Assembly (NCBI RefSeq): GCF_003501885.1
Contig: NZ_QWFA01000036.1
Location: forward strand, 1 to 64,000
DNA length: 64,000 nt
Reading direction: 5' to 3'
Source of the DNA: Streptomyces globisporus
Lineage (GTDB): Bacteria > Actinomycetota > Actinomycetes > Streptomycetales > Streptomycetaceae
In this document: in pieces, positions 62,635 through 64,000 of the stretch
How positions within the stretch are numbered: position 1 is the first letter of the stretch
Layout: each line of letters opens with the position of its first letter
Made by a program: the position numbers and the translations under genes
Notes under the pieces: model-generated
Databases searched by the model: none
What the model was told of the DNA's origin: nothing
What the model saw: only the letters and a program-made list of their open reading frames with translations

Positions 62635-64000
62635 ATGGGACATCTCGAAGCGGGCCACCTTGAGTACTACCTTCCGGACGGGCGGGTGCTGCTCGGCGAC
62701 GCCTCGTTCCGGGTGGCCGACGGAGCCGTCGTCGCGCTCGTCGGGGCGAACGGGGCGGGCAAGACGACCTTGCTGCGCCTCCTCGCCGGTGAGCTCCAGC
62801 CGCACGGCGGCACGGTCTCGGTGAGCGGCGGGCTCGGCGTGATGCCGCAGTTCGTGGGCTCGGTGCGGGACGAGCGGACCGTACGTGACCTGCTGGTGTC
62901 CGTGGCCCAGCCCCGGATCAGGGAGGCCGCGAAGGCCGTCGACGCTGCCGAGGAGCGCATTCTCACCGTCGACGACGAGGCCGCGCAGATGGCGTACGCG
63001 CAGGCGCTGAGCGACTGGGCGGAGGCGCGCGGGTACGAGGCCGAGACCGTCTGGGACATGTGCACGACGGCCGCGTTGGGGGTCCCGTACGACAAGGCGC
63101 AGTGGCGCGAGGTGCGCACCCTCAGCGGCGGCGAGCAGAAGCGGCTGGTGCTGGAGGCGCTGCTGCGCGGGCCCGACGAGGTGCTGCTGCTGGACGAGCC
63201 GGACAACTATCTGGACGTGCCGGGGAAGCGGTGGCTGGAGGAGAAGCTGAAGGAGACCCGTAAGACGGTCCTCTTCGTCTCCCACGACCGGGAGCTGCTG
63301 TCCCGGGCCGCGGAGAAGATCGTCAGCGTCGAGCCGAGCCCGGCGGGCAGCGACGTGTGGGTGCACGGTGGCGGCTTCGCCACGTACCACGACGCCCGCA
63401 AGGAGCGGTTCGCGCGGTTCGAGGAGCTGCTGCGGCGCTGGCAGGAGGAGCACGCCCGGCTGAAGGCGCTCGTCCTGCGGATGCGGCAGCAGGCGGCGAA
63501 CAGCCCCGACATGGCGAACCGCTACCACGCGATGCAGACCCGCTTCAAGAAGTTCGAGGAGGCCGGGCCGCCGCCGGAGCCGCCGCGCGAGCAGGACATC
63601 AAGATGCGGCTGCGCGGCGGGCGGACCGGGGTGCGGGCGGTCACCTGCAAGGGCCTGGAGCTGACCGGGCTGATGAAACCGTTCGACCTGGAGATCTTCT
63701 ACGGGGAGCGGGTCGCGGTCCTCGGCTCCAACGGGTCCGGCAAGTCGCACTTCCTGCGGCTGCTGGCGGGGGAGCCGGTGGCGCACACGGGGGAGTGGAA
63801 GCTCGGGGCGCGGGTCGTGCCGGGCCACTTCGCGCAGACGCACGCGCATCCGGAGCTGCTGGGGAAGACGCTGGTCGACATCCTCTGGTCGGAGCACGCC
63901 AAGGACCGGGGCGGGGCGATGTCGGTGCTGCGGCGGTACGAGCTGGAGCGGCAGGGGGACCAGGCGTTCGACAAGCTGTCCGGCGGGCAGCAGGCGCGGT
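62635..64000 (+). CDS. ABC-F family ATPase, truncated by window end
   Basis: ABC-F proteins are soluble tandem ATPases that act on the ribosome, some giving antibiotic protection and others translation control. The visible 455 residues contain Walker A GANGAGKTT (37-45), signature LSGGEQKR, Walker B VLLLDEPDN, the linker helices (ARKERFARFEELLRRWQEEHARL) and the second Walker A GSNGSGKS, ending at the second LSGGQ. ATG at 62635 (or 62626, in frame) lacks a clear ribosome site. A TTGGGC/GACAAT pair could initiate almost at the start codon, so the mRNA may be leaderless. Confidence 0.9.
   Translation, partial: MGHLEAGHLEYYLPDGRVLLGDASFRVADGAVVALVGANGAGKTTLLRLLAGELQPHGGTVSVSGGLGVMPQFVGSVRDERTVRDLLVSVAQPRIREAAKAVDAAEERILTVDDEAAQMAYAQALSDWAEARGYEAETVWDMCTTAALGVPYDKAQWREVRTLSGGEQKRLVLEALLRGPDEVLLLDEPDNYLDVPGKRWLEEKLKETRKTVLFVSHDRELLSRAAEKIVSVEPSPAGSDVWVHGGGFATYHDARKERFARFEELLRRWQEEHARLKALVLRMRQQAANSPDMANRYHAMQTRFKKFEEAGPPPEPPREQDIKMRLRGGRTGVRAVTCKGLELTGLMKPFDLEIFYGERVAVLGSNGSGKSHFLRLLAGEPVAHTGEWKLGARVVPGHFAQTHAHPELLGKTLVDILWSEHAKDRGGAMSVLRRYELERQGDQAFDKLSGGQQAR

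Overview
The window is high-GC actinobacterial chromosome, almost certainly Streptomyces. Signs of this are the strong G/C bias at third codon positions, frequent GTG (and one TTG) starts, GTGA/TGATG stop-start overlaps, a leader-rich ribosomal supercluster without rpsD, and a gene order that I recall as matching the Streptomyces coelicolor SCO46xx-SCO47xx region. No insertion sequence, integrase, CRISPR array or rRNA gene is visible.

Layout. (1) 1-7972: 3' part of a complex I operon, nuoH-I-J-K-L-M-N, all overlapping by 1-4 nt; probably the second, incomplete nuo set of streptomycetes. (2) 8089-10456: envelope/stress genes (MscL with a zinc-ribbon tail, HtpX protease, YccF, a GlsB/YeaQ-type membrane peptide). 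(3) 10487-12428, minus strand: yajQ, then coupled DNA-alkylation repair genes ogt-alkB. (4) 12595-14749: tRNA-Tyr (the SLP1-type integration target, here unoccupied), an NAD(P)-binding reductase, and an amidohydrolase with degraded active-site motifs. (5) 15005-21299: tRNA-Thr, tRNA-Met, rpmG, two MaoC/HadA-HadB-type hydratases, murB, a divergent TetR/NAD(P)-reductase pair, an adenosine-deaminase-family gene and an aspartate aminotransferase. (6) 21512-40059: tRNA-Trp, secE-nusG, rplK-rplA, a lipoprotein, rplJ-rplL with an L10-type leader, rpoB-rpoC, a 90-aa unknown gene, and the str operon rpsL-rpsG-fusA-tuf. (7) 40191-43731, minus strand: secreted S1 protease, secreted PIG-L deacetylase with propeller-like tail, GNAT acetyltransferase. 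(8) 44192-60750: S10 operon (rpsJ to rpsQ), spc operon (rplN to rplO), secY-adk-map, and the alpha operon infA-rpmJ-rpsM-rpsK-rpoA-rplQ. (9) 60840-64000: truA, a membrane-anchored unknown protein, and an ABC-F ATPase cut by the window end.

Functionally the core is the translation and transcription machinery: about 30 ribosomal proteins, EF-Tu, EF-G, IF-1, three RNA polymerase subunits, NusG and the SecY/SecE translocon. Strong stem-loops mark most unit ends, and long structured leaders precede rplJ, rpoB, rpsL, rpsJ and rpsH. The most interesting regulatory signal is a 25-nt element (24/25 identical) in both the rpsL and the rpsJ leaders, followed in both by GTTCCAG and GTTA. It looks like a shared cis-acting RNA or DNA element linking the str and S10 operons. 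Promoter-like -10 elements with the same downstream bases (ACTGAC) also recur before rpoB, rpsJ and infA. All structures were found by eye; no folding or database search was run.
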